Positions 15,376-24,406 are shown, counted from the first letter of the stretch. The stretch is DNA of 64,000 bases from Streptomyces sp. NK08204 (GCF_020400585.1 NZ_JAINVF010000015.1:1-64000); one strand, 5' to 3'. Translations and numbers: made by a program. The notes: generated from the sequence alone by a model not told the origin.

Positions 15376-17538
15376 ATGGACACCACCTCGACGCCCACCC
15401 ACTGCCCGTACTGCGCCCTGCAATGCGGGATGAACATCCTGTCCCTGCCACAGGGGGGCGTCGAGGTGGCCGAGCGGCCGGACTTCCCGGTGAACCGGGG
15501 CGCGCTGTGCGGCAAGGGCCGTACGGCCGCCGAGGTGCTGTCGCCGGGAGCGCGGCTGACCTCGCCGCTCGTGCGGTCCGACGGCGGGCTGGTGCCGGCG
15601 TCCTGGACGGAGGCGCTCGATCTGATCGCCGAGCGGCTGGGCGCGACCCGGGCGCGGTACGGGGCAGACGCGCTCGGGGTGTTCGGCGGGGGCGGGCTGA
15701 CGAACGAGAAGGCGTACGCGCTCGGCAAGTTCGCGCGGGTGGTGCTGGGCACCTCGCAGATCGACTACAACGGCCGCTTCTGCATGTCGTCGGCCGCCGC
15801 CGCCGGCACGAAGGCCTTCGGCCTGGACCGGGGGCTGCCGTTCCCGCTGGAGGACATCCCGAGGACCGGGTGCGTGATCCTGGTCGGCTCGAACCTCGCG
15901 GAGACCATGCCGCCGTCGCTGCGCTACTTCCGCGAACTGCGGGAGAACGGCGGCACGCTGGTCGTGGTCGATCCGCGCCGGACGAAGACCGCCGAGCAGG
16001 CCGACCTGCATCTCGCGCCCCGCCCCGGCACCGATCTCGCCCTGGCGCTCGGCCTGTTGCACCTGGTGGTGGCCGAGGGACGCACGGACGAGGAGTACAT
16101 CCGGGAGCGTACGGCGGGCTGGGAGGAGGCCCGCGCGGCGGCGATGGCGCACTGGCCGGAGTACGTGGAGCGGATCACGGGGGTGTCCGTTCCCGAACTG
16201 CGGGAGGCCGTACGGCTGTTCTGCGAGCCGGAGGCCGCGATGGTGCTGACCGCCCGCGGGCCCGAGCAGCAGTCCAAGGGGACGGACACGGTGGGCGCCT
16301 GGATCAACCTGTGCCTGGCGACGGGCCGGGCGGGCCGCCCGCTGTCGGGGTACGGCTGCCTGACCGGGCAGGGCAACGGCCAGGGCGGACGGGAACACGG
16401 CCAGAAGGCCGACCAGTTGCCCGGCTACCGCAAGCTGGACGACCCGGCGGCCCGGCGCCATGTGGCCGAGGTGTGGGGCGTGGACCCGGACAGCCTGCCC
16501 GGCCCCGGACGCAGCGCGTACGAGCTGCTGGACGCGCTCGGCACGGACATCCGGGCGCTGCTGCTGATGGGTTCCAACCCGGTGGTGTCGGCGCCGCGCG
16601 CCGCGCACGTGGAGGAGCGCATCCGGGCGCTGGACTTCCTCGCCGTGTGCGACGTCGTCCTGTCGGAGACGGCGGCGCTCGCGGACGTCGTTCTGCCGGT
16701 GACGCAGTGGGCCGAGGAGACGGGCACGACGACCAGCCTGGAGGGCAGGGTGCTGCTGCGCCGCCGGGCGGTCGCCCCGCCCCCCGGGGTCCGCAGCGAC
16801 CTGGACGTCCTGCACGGTCTTGCCGCCCGCCTGGGCGTGGAGAAGGGCTTCCCGACCGACCCCGAGGAGGTCTTCGGTGAACTCCGCCGGGCCAGCGCCG
16901 GCGGCCCGGCGGACTACTCCGGGATCACCTACCGGCGCCTGGCGGAGGAGAACGGCGTCTTCTGGCCGTGCCCGGAGTCCGCGGAGGAGACGGGGGAGAC
17001 GGAAAAGACGGAGGAGACACAGCGGGGGACTCGGGGTGCCTCCGGGCCGGTCCACCCGGGTACGCCCCGGCTCTTCCTGGACCGGTTCGCCACGGAGGAC
17101 GGCCGGGCCCGGTTCGCGGCCGTGGCGCACCGGGCGACGGCGGAGGAGCCGGACGAGGAGTACCCGCTGCTGCTGACCACCGGCCGGGTGGTGTCGCAGT
17201 ACCAGTCGGGTGCGCAGACCCGGCGGGTCGCCGAGCTGAACGCCGCCGCCCCCGGCCCGTTCGTGGAACTGCACCCCCGGCTCGCGGCCCGCATCGGCGC
17301 GAGCGAGGGCGACCCGGTGACGGTGGTCTCCCGGCGCGGCCGGGCCGTGGCTCCGGCCCGCATCACCCCGGACATCCGCCCGGACACCGTCTTCATGCCC
17401 TTCCACTGGCCGGGCGAGGGCCGCGCCAACAACCTCACCAACCCGGCCCTCGACCCGACGTCCCGGATGCCGGAGTTCAAGTCGTGCGCGGTACGGGTGG
17501 AGGTGCGGGCGGACGTGCGGGCGGCGCCGGTGGGCTGA
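15376..17538 (+). CDS. nasA: Assimilatory nitrate reductase catalytic subunit (molybdopterin oxidoreductase)
   Basis: 720 aa. The N-terminal 4Fe-4S ligands are C10-x2-C13-x3-C17 and C44 (CPYCALQCGM, GALCGKG). The molybdopterin domains follow with GRFCMSSAAAAGTKAFG, VGSNLAETMP and, near residue 440, VVLSETAALADVVLPV. The C-terminal dinucleotide-binding domain holds LLLTTGRVVSQYQSG and MPFHWPGEGRANNLTNP. It reduces nitrate to nitrite in the cytosol. Residues about 535-560 are a low-complexity Glu/Thr-rich insert (EETGETEKTEETQ). No electron-transfer domain or C-terminal ferredoxin is fused, so a separate donor is needed. A GlnR-like box precedes it, and the nitrite reductase operon lies 11 kb away. 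Confidence 0.9.
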   Translation: MDTTSTPTHCPYCALQCGMNILSLPQGGVEVAERPDFPVNRGALCGKGRTAAEVLSPGARLTSPLVRSDGGLVPASWTEALDLIAERLGATRARYGADALGVFGGGGLTNEKAYALGKFARVVLGTSQIDYNGRFCMSSAAAAGTKAFGLDRGLPFPLEDIPRTGCVILVGSNLAETMPPSLRYFRELRENGGTLVVVDPRRTKTAEQADLHLAPRPGTDLALALGLLHLVVAEGRTDEEYIRERTAGWEEARAAAMAHWPEYVERITGVSVPELREAVRLFCEPEAAMVLTARGPEQQSKGTDTVGAWINLCLATGRAGRPLSGYGCLTGQGNGQGGREHGQKADQLPGYRKLDDPAARRHVAEVWGVDPDSLPGPGRSAYELLDALGTDIRALLLMGSNPVVSAPRAAHVEERIRALDFLAVCDVVLSETAALADVVLPVTQWAEETGTTTSLEGRVLLRRRAVAPPPGVRSDLDVLHGLAARLGVEKGFPTDPEEVFGELRRASAGGPADYSGITYRRLAEENGVFWPCPESAEETGETEKTEETQRGTRGASGPVHPGTPRLFLDRFATEDGRARFAAVAHRATAEEPDEEYPLLLTTGRVVSQYQSGAQTRRVAELNAAAPGPFVELHPRLAARIGASEGDPVTVVSRRGRAVAPARITPDIRPDTVFMPFHWPGEGRANNLTNPALDPTSRMPEFKSCAVRVEVRADVRAAPVG

Positions 17539-17551
17539 CCGCCGGCGGCGG

Positions 17552-17980
17552 TCAGGGGCGGGTGTGCCAGTCGCCGCTGTCGATGCGCGTGCCGCGGACC
17601 CGCAGCCGGGCGGCGACGGCCGGGGCGGCCAGGTACACCCAGGCGCGGACCGGGGTGCCGTCGACGGTCAGGACGTCCCGGGCCTGCCGTTCGTAGAGGT
17701 TGCGGGGGTCGCCCGGCGCGTACTCCTCCAGGCGGTCCAGCTCGGCCAGCAGCCGTTCGTACTCCTCGGGGAGCGGGGTGATCAGGTCGCCGGTGACGGC
17801 TCCGCCGGGTTCCGGCACGGCGTAGGGGTAGGCGGGGCCGTCGTAGAGCACGGCGTCCGGGAGGCGGCCGGGTATCTCCGAGGCGGTGCGGCCCCGCAGG
17901 AACACGTCGTGGTTGGGCTCGCCGGGGCGGAGCGTGCCGTAGACGAAGAAGGGCAGGGGCAGCGGGTCCTGAGTGAGCAC
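17552..17980 (-). CDS. Gamma-glutamylcyclotransferase-like (AIG2-fold) protein
   Basis: 142 aa. It opens VLTQDPLPLPFFVYGTLRPG, where YGTLR is the substrate-binding loop of the cyclotransferase fold, and LDRLEEYAPGDP supplies the expected catalytic Glu. Such enzymes release 5-oxoproline from gamma-glutamyl amines, but many bacterial members are uncharacterised. GTG 17980 was chosen because upstream in-frame sequence is Pro/Arg-rich with no family likeness; the ribosome site is weak. It is convergent with nasA, 13 bases apart. Confidence 0.7.
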   Translation of the reverse strand: MLTQDPLPLPFFVYGTLRPGEPNHDVFLRGRTASEIPGRLPDAVLYDGPAYPYAVPEPGGAVTGDLITPLPEEYERLLAELDRLEEYAPGDPRNLYERQARDVLTVDGTPVRAWVYLAAPAVAARLRVRGTRIDSGDWHTRP

Positions 17981-18221
17981 GGAAACGATTCTGGACCTGC
18001 CCGGGCTCGTCCCACGCCTCCCCGGGGACGCTGCCGGGGGTCGCGGACCGACGCGGGCCGGCATCTCGCCGCTCGCCGCCGGGGAGGTCTCCGCTCACCG
18101 CCGGTGAGGCCGCCGCTCACTCACCCGGTCGCTGCTCGCGCACTCGCGGGCCCGCGCTTTCGTCAAGCCTGCCCCGACATCCGGACCGGTCAGGAAAAGT
18201 CCGACCTATTGCCTCACAGTC

Positions 18222-18241
18222 AAATACCCCCTCGGGTATTT
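18222..18241. promoter_or_regulatory. CstR/CsoR-type operator 1, upstream of SQR
   Basis: Perfect inverted repeat AAATACCC-CCTC-GGGTATTT, 67 bases before the SQR start. The rest of the 328-base gap from 17981 has only GC-rich direct words (CCGCTCACCGCCGG) and no gene. Confidence 0.75.
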
Positions 18242-18278
18242 GACCGCCTCTTGGTGGCCGCCGTACCGTCGCCAGAGG

Positions 18279-18296
18279 AAACCCCCCGGGGTATTT
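18279..18296. promoter_or_regulatory. CstR/CsoR-type operator 2, next to the SQR ribosome site
   Basis: AAACCCCCCGGGGTATTT, an imperfect copy of the same palindrome 40 bases downstream of operator 1 and directly before the GAGGAGG ribosome site of SQR. Two sites around one promoter suggest tight repression. Confidence 0.6.
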
Positions 18297-18308
18297 GAGG
18301 AGGCAACC

Positions 18309-19538
18309 ATGGTCGGCAATCCCCCGCACGGCAGCCAGCCGATCGCCGGTCGGCGCCGCGTGGCCGTGATCGGTGGCGGCAGCGCCGGGATCAGCGTCGC
18401 GGCCCGCCTGCGCCGCGCCGGCGTCACCGACATCACCCTCGTCGAACCGTCCGACACGCACTGGTACCAGCCCCTGTGGACCCTGGTGGGCGGCGGTCAG
18501 GCGTCCCTGCGCAGCACCCGGCGTCCCGAGGCGTCCGTCATTCCCGACGGAGTGCGCTGGATACGCCGGCGCGCCCTCGCCGTCGACCCCGACGCCCGCA
18601 TCGTCACGCTCACCGGCGGCGACGAACTGGCCTACGACTACCTGGTGATGGCCCCGGGACTTCAGTTGGACTGGGGCGCCGTACCCGGGCTCGCCGAAGC
18701 GGTCGGGCACGACCGGGTGAGCAGCAACTACGCACCGGAGTACGCCCCGCGCACCTGGGAGCTGATCCGGCAGATGCGGTCGGGCACGGCCGTTTTCACG
18801 CACCCGGCGACGCCGCTCAAGTGCGGCGGCGCACCCCAGAAGATCGCGTATCTGGCCGCCGACTACTGGCGCAAGCAGAAGGTCCTCGACCGGATCCGGA
18901 TCATCCTCGTCATTCCCGATGCCGTCCTGTTCAAGGTCCCCGCCTGGGGCCGCACCCTGGAACAGGTCGCCCGCCGGTACGGTATCGAGGTGCGGCTGCG
19001 GTCCGAGATGACCGCCGTCGACGGCGACCGCCGCGAGGTCGTCCTCACCGACCACGCGGACGGCACGAAGGAGACCGTCCACTACGACCTCCTGCACGCC
19101 GTACCGCCGCAGAGCGCGCCCGACTGGGTCAAGACCGGCCCGCTCGCCGACCCGGCGAGCCCCCTGGGCTTCGTCGCCGCGGACAAGTACACGCTGCAGC
19201 ACCCCCGGCACCCGAACGTGTTCGCGCTCGGCGACGTGGCGAACCTGCCGACGTCCAAGACCGGCGCGGCCGTGCGCAAGCAGGCTCCGGTCGTGGCCGC
19301 CAACCTGCTGGACGTGATGAAGGGCAAGAGCCCGACCCGCCGGTACGACGGCTACACCTCCTGCCCGCTGGTGACCGCACGCGACCGGATGCTGCTCGCC
19401 GAGTTCGACTACGACCTGAACCCCCGGCCCACCTTCCCGCTCATCGACACCTTCAAGGAGCGGCGCGACATGTGGGTGTTCAAGCGGTTCGTGCTGCCGC
19501 CCGTGTACTGGCACGGCATGCTCACCGGCCGCCTCTGA
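18309..19538 (+). CDS. sqr: Sulfide:quinone oxidoreductase, human SQOR-like type
   Basis: 409 aa. FAD-binding motif VAVIGGGSAGISVAARLRRAG lies near residue 20. The two redox cysteines of SQOR-type enzymes are visible as Cys172 in PLKCGGAPQKIAYLA and Cys352 in YDGYTSCPLVTARD, and the second FAD motif is VFALGDVANLPTSKTG. The enzyme oxidises sulfide at the membrane, passing electrons to menaquinone and the sulfane sulfur to an acceptor such as a low-molecular-weight thiol. ATG 18309 follows GAGGAGG by 5 bases. Two palindromic operators stand upstream. The persulfide dioxygenase that would use its product comes next, 125 bases on. Confidence 0.88.
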   Translation: MVGNPPHGSQPIAGRRRVAVIGGGSAGISVAARLRRAGVTDITLVEPSDTHWYQPLWTLVGGGQASLRSTRRPEASVIPDGVRWIRRRALAVDPDARIVTLTGGDELAYDYLVMAPGLQLDWGAVPGLAEAVGHDRVSSNYAPEYAPRTWELIRQMRSGTAVFTHPATPLKCGGAPQKIAYLAADYWRKQKVLDRIRIILVIPDAVLFKVPAWGRTLEQVARRYGIEVRLRSEMTAVDGDRREVVLTDHADGTKETVHYDLLHAVPPQSAPDWVKTGPLADPASPLGFVAADKYTLQHPRHPNVFALGDVANLPTSKTGAAVRKQAPVVAANLLDVMKGKSPTRRYDGYTSCPLVTARDRMLLAEFDYDLNPRPTFPLIDTFKERRDMWVFKRFVLPPVYWHGMLTGRL

Positions 19539-19663
19539 CCGACCGGTCCGGGCCCTGCGCCCGGACCCGTTCCCCCCGGATCCGAGCGGCACGGCCGGCA
19601 CCTCCCGGCCGCCGCCCTCACGGCACATCCGCCCCCTTCTGCCCGACATGGAGGTCAACAGCC

Positions 19664-21049
19664 ATGTTCTTCGCCCAGTACTACCTCGACTGCCTCTCGC
19701 AGGCGTCCTACATGATCGCCGACGAGACCACCGGCCGGGCCGTGGTCGTCGACCCCCGCCGCGACATCTCCGAATACGTCGCCGACGCCGCCGCCCACGG
19801 TTTCACCGTCGAGGGCGTCCTCAACACCCACTTCCACGCCGACTTCCTCGCCGGTCACCTGGAGATGGCCGACCGCACCGGCGCCTGGATCGGCTACGGA
19901 CGCAGCGCCGAGACGGAGTACCCCAGCCGGAAGTTCGCCGACGGCGACCGCGTCAGCCTCGGCGACGTCACCCTGCAGATCATGGAAACGCCCGGCCACA
20001 CCCCCGAGTCGATCAGCATCCTCGTGTACGAGCACGGGGACGACCCCGTCCCCTACGGCGTCCTCACCGGCGACGCGCTGTTCATCGGCGACGTGGGACG
20101 CCCCGACCTGCTGGCCTCGCTCGGCGCGACCGCCGACGAACTCGGCCGGATGCTGTACGACAGCGTCCAGCGCAAGCTGATGGCCCTGCCCGACGAGGTG
20201 CGGGTCTTCCCCGCGCACGGCGCCGGCTCCGCCTGCGGCAAGAACCTCTCCACCCAGCGGCAGTCCACCATCGGCGAGCAGCGTGCCACCAACTACGCCT
20301 GCCGTCCGATGAGCGAGGAGCAGTTCCTGGCTCTGGTGACCGCCGGACAGCCCGCGGCGCCCGGCTACTTCTCCTACGACGCCGTCCTCAACCGCAGGGA
20401 GCACGGTCTGTTCGACGTGGCCGGCGTGGCACGGCCGCTGTCGGCCGAGGAGTTCATGCAGCGGCGGGCCGCCGGAGCGGTCGTCGTCGACGCCCGGTCC
20501 CCGCAGGACTTCGCCGCCGGGCATCTGCGCGGATCGGTCAACGTGCCCGCCGACGGGCGCTTCGCCGAACAGGCGGGCATGGTGGTCGCCCCGGAGCAGG
20601 AGGTCATCGTGATCACACCGCAGGACCGTGAGGAGGAGGTCCTCACCCGGCTGGCCCGGATCGGCTTCGACAGGACGGGCGGCTACCTGCGTGAGCCCGA
20701 GGGGGCCTTCCCCGCCCTGGCCGGGGACATGGACCGGGCGAGCCGCCTCACCGCGGACGAACTGCGCCGCCTGCGCGGCGGTGACGAGCCGCCGCTCGTT
20801 CTGGACGTGCGCAACACCGCCGAGCGCGAAGAGGGCTGCATCGACGGTTCGCTGCACATCCCGCTGGCGGAACTCGCCCGCCGTATCGACGAGGTCCCGG
20901 TCGGCCGGCCGCTCGTCGTCCACTGTGCGGGGGGGCACCGTTCCTCCATCGCCGCCAGCCTGCTCCGGCACGCGGGCCGGACGGACGTCTCCGACCTGCT
21001 CGGAGGCTACGGTGCGTGGCTGGCGGAGTCCGTCCCGGCCGACGTCTGA
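19664..21049 (+). CDS. Persulfide dioxygenase-rhodanese fusion (CstB-like), canonical copy
   Basis: 461 aa in three domains. A metallo-beta-lactamase-fold dioxygenase (about 1-235) has HFHADFLAGH near residue 56, GHTPESIS and TGDALFIGDVGRPDLL, keeping the iron-ligand Asp. A first rhodanese-like domain (about 260-350) has VIVITPQDREEE where the active Cys should be, so it is inactive. The last rhodanese domain (about 365-461) has an active-site loop HCAGGHRSS with Cys. The architecture equals that of CstB of Staphylococcus aureus, which turns persulfides into sulfite/thiosulfate. ATG 19664 follows GGAGG by 9 bases. It lies between SQR and the first CstR-type repressor, probably in one operon with SQR. 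Confidence 0.88.
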   Translation: MFFAQYYLDCLSQASYMIADETTGRAVVVDPRRDISEYVADAAAHGFTVEGVLNTHFHADFLAGHLEMADRTGAWIGYGRSAETEYPSRKFADGDRVSLGDVTLQIMETPGHTPESISILVYEHGDDPVPYGVLTGDALFIGDVGRPDLLASLGATADELGRMLYDSVQRKLMALPDEVRVFPAHGAGSACGKNLSTQRQSTIGEQRATNYACRPMSEEQFLALVTAGQPAAPGYFSYDAVLNRREHGLFDVAGVARPLSAEEFMQRRAAGAVVVDARSPQDFAAGHLRGSVNVPADGRFAEQAGMVVAPEQEVIVITPQDREEEVLTRLARIGFDRTGGYLREPEGAFPALAGDMDRASRLTADELRRLRGGDEPPLVLDVRNTAEREEGCIDGSLHIPLAELARRIDEVPVGRPLVVHCAGGHRSSIAASLLRHAGRTDVSDLLGGYGAWLAESVPADV

Positions 21050-21176
21050 GCCGCACCGCCGGCCGGGCGGTCGATCCGGCCGGCGGAGCAGGGGTGGCGG
21101 TACGGCGCGGGCCGGGCCGGCAGTAACGAAGGGCACATCGGTGATCCGTCGCCCCTGGGCCGACCGGGACACCAGA

Positions 21177-21192
21177 GTACCCCTGGGGGTAT
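21177..21192. promoter_or_regulatory. CstR/CsoR-type operator 3, before the first repressor gene
   Basis: GTACCCCTGGGGGTAT, 15 bases upstream of the repressor start and overlapping the region just before its GAGGAG ribosome site. It implies autoregulation. Confidence 0.7.
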
Positions 21193-21207
21193 TTGCGAGG
21201 AGTGGCT

Positions 21208-21495
21208 GTGGAACTGGAGCTTGAAAGCGGGGACCTCAAGTCCGTGCTGAACCGACTGCGTCGCGCACAGGGCCAGATCTCCGGCGTGATCCGGATGATC
21301 GAGGAGGGCCGCGACTGCGCAGACGTCGTCACGCAGCTCGCCGCCGCCTCCCGCGCCCTGGACCGTGCCGGTTTTGCGATCATCGCCAGCGGTCTGCAGC
21401 AGTGCGTGACCGATGCGGAGACCGGCCGGAAGAACGGCGAGGACGCCGAGCAGCTGCGCAGTCGGCTGGAGAGGCTGTTCCTGTCGCTGGCGTGA
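21208..21495 (+). CDS. CstR-type persulfide-sensing repressor, copy 1
   Basis: 95 aa, an all-helical CsoR-family protein. GTG 21208 is chosen because GAGGAG is 5 bases upstream and the other copy has the same arrangement. Conserved NRLRRAQGQISGVIRMIEEG forms the DNA-binding helix region. Cys37 (EEGRDC) and Cys66 (SGLQQC) are 29 residues apart, as in CstR, while the copper-ligand His of CsoR, four residues before the second Cys, is Gly62. This favours sensing of sulfane sulfur through cysteine cross-linking rather than copper. It follows SQR and the dioxygenase and has its own operator. It is about 80 percent identical by eye to the copy at 24407. Confidence 0.85.
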   Translation: MELELESGDLKSVLNRLRRAQGQISGVIRMIEEGRDCADVVTQLAAASRALDRAGFAIIASGLQQCVTDAETGRKNGEDAEQLRSRLERLFLSLA

Positions 21496-21768
21496 GGACC
21501 GCGGGTCGCACATCCGGCACCACGGCCGCCATGGCCCACGCCCGCACCGCCGGCGACCGCACCGCCGCGGCGCCGGCGGACTCTTCGGCCGGGCGGCCGG
21601 CGCCGAGCCGGTCGCCCGCGCGGTGAACCGGCGACCGCCGCACACCCGTCACCTCACCGAAGCCGCGCGGCGGGCACACGGCCGGTTCACGCCCGGTTCC
21701 CACGGCCGCCGCGACCGCTGCCCGCCCCCTTGTCGCAAAACAGTCCGCGGCCGCCCCTTGGAACTGGG
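21496..21768. other. Gap without recognised gene
   Basis: Between the first repressor and operator 4 the sequence is high-GC with no frame that has a ribosome site or family motif. Nothing was recognised. Confidence 0.5.
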
Positions 21769-21784
21769 ATACCCCCGGGGGTAC
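21769..21784. promoter_or_regulatory. CstR/CsoR-type operator 4
   Basis: ATACCCCCGGGGGTAC, nearly perfect palindrome, 58 bases before the second dioxygenase start. Confidence 0.75.
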
Positions 21785-21801
21785 TCCTGTTATGGTGGCA
21801 C

Positions 21802-21820
21802 ATATACCCGGGGGGGTAAT
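21802..21820. promoter_or_regulatory. CstR/CsoR-type operator 5
   Basis: ATATACCCGGGGGGGTAAT, about 33 bases (three helical turns) after operator 4 and 22 bases before the start codon. The AT-rich step TGTTATGG between the two sites is a candidate -10 region. Confidence 0.65.
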
Positions 21821-21842
21821 TTCTCGGAAGGGAAGATTCTCC

Positions 21843-23201
21843 GTGTTCTTCATCGACACCATCGAGGTCGAGGGCCTCGGCAACCGCCACTACCTGGCCG
21901 GCGGCAAGCAGACGGCCGTGGCGGTGGACCCGCCGCGCGACTTCGACCAGGTACTGGCGGCGGCGGCCCGGCGCGGGGTACGGATCACGCACGTGGTGGA
22001 GACCCACATCCACAACGACTACGTCACCGGCGGCCTGGAGCTTGCGCGGGTGACGGGGGCCGCCTACCTGGTCCCGGCCGGCGCCCTGGTGTCGTTCGCG
22101 CGGGTGCCGGTGGCCGACGGCGACACCGTCACCGTCGACGACGGGCTCGAGCTGCGGGCCGTGGCCACCCCGGGTCACACCCCGCACCACACCTCGTACG
22201 TGCTGCAGGAGCAGGGACAGCCGGCGGCCGCGTTCACCGGCGGCTCGCTGCTGATCGGCACGGTGGGCCGCCCGGACCTGGTCGAACCGCGGCTGACCGA
22301 GCAGCTGGCCCGCGCGCAGCACGCCTCGGCGCACCGCCTGGCGGCCGAGCTGCCGGACGAGACGTCCGTGCTGCCCACGCACGGCTTCGGCAGCTTCTGC
22401 TCCTCCGCGCAGGCCGAGGGCGACGCCACCACCATCGGCAAGGAGAGGTCCGTCAACACGGCGCTCACCACGGACGTGGACTCCTTCGTCGCCCGGCTGC
22501 TCGCCGAACTCGAGGACGTCCCCGCCTACTACGCCCACATGGGTCCCGCCAACGCCGGCGGCCCCGCCCCGGTGGACCTGACTCCCCCGGCCGTCGCTGA
22601 CGCCGCCGAGATCGCCGCCCGCCTCGCGGCCGGTGAGTGGATCGTGGACCTGCGCAACCGGGTCGCGTTCGCCGAGGGCCACGTCGCCGGATCCTTCAAC
22701 TTCGAGGCCGAGGGCAAGATCGCCACCTACCTGGCCTGGATGATCCCGTGGGGCAAGCCGGTCACCCTGCTCGCCGAGTCCCCCAACCAGCTGGCCGCCG
22801 CGCAGCGCGAGCTGGTCCGCGTCGGCATCGACCGGCCCGCGGCCGCCGCGACCGGCGCGCCGCAGGAGTGGGTGACCGAGGGCACCCCCCTCGCCTCCTT
22901 CCCCCGGTCGACCTTCGCCGGCCTGGCCGAGCACGGCACGGACGACATCGTCGTGCTCGACGTGCGCCGCGACTCCGAGCGGGCCGCCGGACACCTCGCC
23001 GGCTCCGTGCACATCCCGATCCACCAGCTGCACAAGCGGCTCGGGGAGGTCCCGGAGGGCACGGTGTGGGTCCACTGCGCCGGCGGCATGCGGGCCGGTA
23101 TCGCCGCCTCCCTGCTGTACGCCGCCGGACGGGACGTCGTGGCCGTCGACGACGGCTTCGACTCCGCCGCCGAGGCCGGACTGACCGTCGTCACGGGCTG
23201 A
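21843..23201 (+). CDS. Persulfide dioxygenase-like MBL protein with two rhodanese domains, divergent copy
   Basis: 452 aa with the same three-part layout as the copy at 19664. The MBL domain has THIHNDYVTGG (about residue 54) and GHTPHHTSY, but the segment TGDAL, which holds an iron-ligand Asp in ETHE1-type dioxygenases, reads TGGSLLIGTVGRPDL here. The first rhodanese domain has TLLAESPNQL and lacks a Cys; the last has HCAGGMRAG with Cys near residue 410. GTG 21843 (VFFIDTIEVEGLG) follows GGAAGGGAAG by 7 bases. It is preceded by two operators and followed by rhodanese and exporter genes. Function as dioxygenase is likely by family but the missing Asp leaves the chemistry open. Confidence 0.8.
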   Translation: MFFIDTIEVEGLGNRHYLAGGKQTAVAVDPPRDFDQVLAAAARRGVRITHVVETHIHNDYVTGGLELARVTGAAYLVPAGALVSFARVPVADGDTVTVDDGLELRAVATPGHTPHHTSYVLQEQGQPAAAFTGGSLLIGTVGRPDLVEPRLTEQLARAQHASAHRLAAELPDETSVLPTHGFGSFCSSAQAEGDATTIGKERSVNTALTTDVDSFVARLLAELEDVPAYYAHMGPANAGGPAPVDLTPPAVADAAEIAARLAAGEWIVDLRNRVAFAEGHVAGSFNFEAEGKIATYLAWMIPWGKPVTLLAESPNQLAAAQRELVRVGIDRPAAAATGAPQEWVTEGTPLASFPRSTFAGLAEHGTDDIVVLDVRRDSERAAGHLAGSVHIPIHQLHKRLGEVPEGTVWVHCAGGMRAGIAASLLYAAGRDVVAVDDGFDSAAEAGLTVVTG

Positions 23202-23245
23202 AGACCCCCTGCCCTGTTCCTCACGAGTCCCCGAGGGGTTGTGTG

Positions 23246-23611
23246 ATGTTCCTCCACCGTCGCGGCGAAGACCGCGTCACTGCCGGCGAGGCCCGTCGGC
23301 GCACCCAGGGCGCCGACGCCCCGGCCGTTCTGCTGGACGTGCGCGAGCAAGGCGAGTGGAACGCCGGACACGCGCCCGGCGCCGTGCACGCGCCGCTGTC
23401 CCGTCTGGCCGCCGGCGCGGCGCTGCCGAGCGCCGCCCAGGGGCGGCCACTGGTGGTGATCTGCCGCAGCGGGAACCGCTCGCAGCAGGCCGCCGAGCTG
23501 CTGACCGAACGCGGCGCCGAGGCCGTGGACGTCAAGGGCGGCATGCAGGCGTGGGCCGCTGCCGGTCACCCGGTCGTCGACGAACGCGGGAACAACGGCT
23601 CGATAGCATGA
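23246..23611 (+). CDS. Single-domain rhodanese
   Basis: 121 aa. The active-site loop CRSGNRSQQAAELL carries the catalytic Cys that takes up sulfane sulfur as a persulfide. LLDVREQGEWNAGHAPGAVH is the standard N-terminal rhodanese motif. ATG 23246 follows GAGGGG at 7 bases. It lies 44 bases after the second dioxygenase and its stop overlaps the start of the TauE/SafE gene (ATGA), so all three are probably one operon. A role in carrying persulfide sulfur to the dioxygenase is likely. Confidence 0.88.
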   Translation: MFLHRRGEDRVTAGEARRRTQGADAPAVLLDVREQGEWNAGHAPGAVHAPLSRLAAGAALPSAAQGRPLVVICRSGNRSQQAAELLTERGAEAVDVKGGMQAWAAAGHPVVDERGNNGSIA

Positions 23612-24357
23612 CCGCTCTGATCCTCGCGCTCGTCGCCGGTGCTGTCATCGGCCTGGCCCTCGGCGGGCTGGGCGGTGGCGGCAGCGTGCTCGCCGTGCCC
23701 GCCCTGATCTACCTGCTCGGCTTCACCCCCGCGGAAGCGACCACGGCCAGCCTGATCATCGTCACCCTGACGTCGGTCACGGCACTCACCGGCCACGCCC
23801 GCGACGGCAACGTCGCCTGGCGCACCGGCATGCTGTTCGCGGCGGCGGGCATCCTGCCCGCGATGATCGCCGGGACCGCCGCCGCGCATCTGCCCCAGAC
23901 CCTGCTGACGGTCGCCTTCGCCCTCATAGCGGCACTCGCCGCGCTGCGCATGCTGCGTCCCGCGGTCGCCGAGAGGTCCGGCACGGCGCAGCCCGGCAAG
24001 GCCGGTGCCGCGGGCGCCGGACTCGGCGCGGTGACCGGCTTCCTGGGCGTGGGCGGCGGCTTCCTCGCCGTGCCGGCCCTGGTGAGCGTGCTGAGCCTGC
24101 CCATGCGCCGGGCCGTCGGCACCAGCCTGTTGGTCATCACGGTCAACTCGCTGGCCGCGCTCGGCGCCCGGGCCGGCACCGGGATGCGGCTGGACTGGGC
24201 GGTCATCGCACCGTTCACGGCGGCGGCGATCCTGGGCGCCTGGGACGGCAAGCGACTGTCGAAGAAGATCAAGGGCAACACGCTTCAGCGTCTCTTCGCC
24301 TACGTGCTGCTCGCGGTCGCCGCCTTCATGCTCGTGGACGTACTGGTCTCGCCATGA
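23608..24357 (+). CDS. TauE/SafE-family membrane transporter
   Basis: 249 aa with about eight hydrophobic helices and the internal duplication of the family: LALGGLGGGGSVLAVPALIYLLGF in the first half is echoed by GAVTGFLGVGGGFLAVPALVSV in the second. Members export sulfite, sulfoacetate or related anions; here sulfite or thiosulfate made by the persulfide dioxygenases is the natural candidate. ATG 23608 overlaps the rhodanese stop by four bases, so translation is coupled. It is convergent with the second repressor gene, 49 bases apart. Confidence 0.85.
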   Translation: MTALILALVAGAVIGLALGGLGGGGSVLAVPALIYLLGFTPAEATTASLIIVTLTSVTALTGHARDGNVAWRTGMLFAAAGILPAMIAGTAAAHLPQTLLTVAFALIAALAALRMLRPAVAERSGTAQPGKAGAAGAGLGAVTGFLGVGGGFLAVPALVSVLSLPMRRAVGTSLLVITVNSLAALGARAGTGMRLDWAVIAPFTAAAILGAWDGKRLSKKIKGNTLQRLFAYVLLAVAAFMLVDVLVSP

Positions 24358-24406
24358 CGGCACGGTGTCTCACCATGACGGCACGGCTCGGGCACCCGGA
24401 CGGGCG

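Noticed and set aside
19655..21172. 505-codon minus-strand frame across the dioxygenase gene
   Set aside because: Antisense shadow of the dioxygenase-rhodanese gene.
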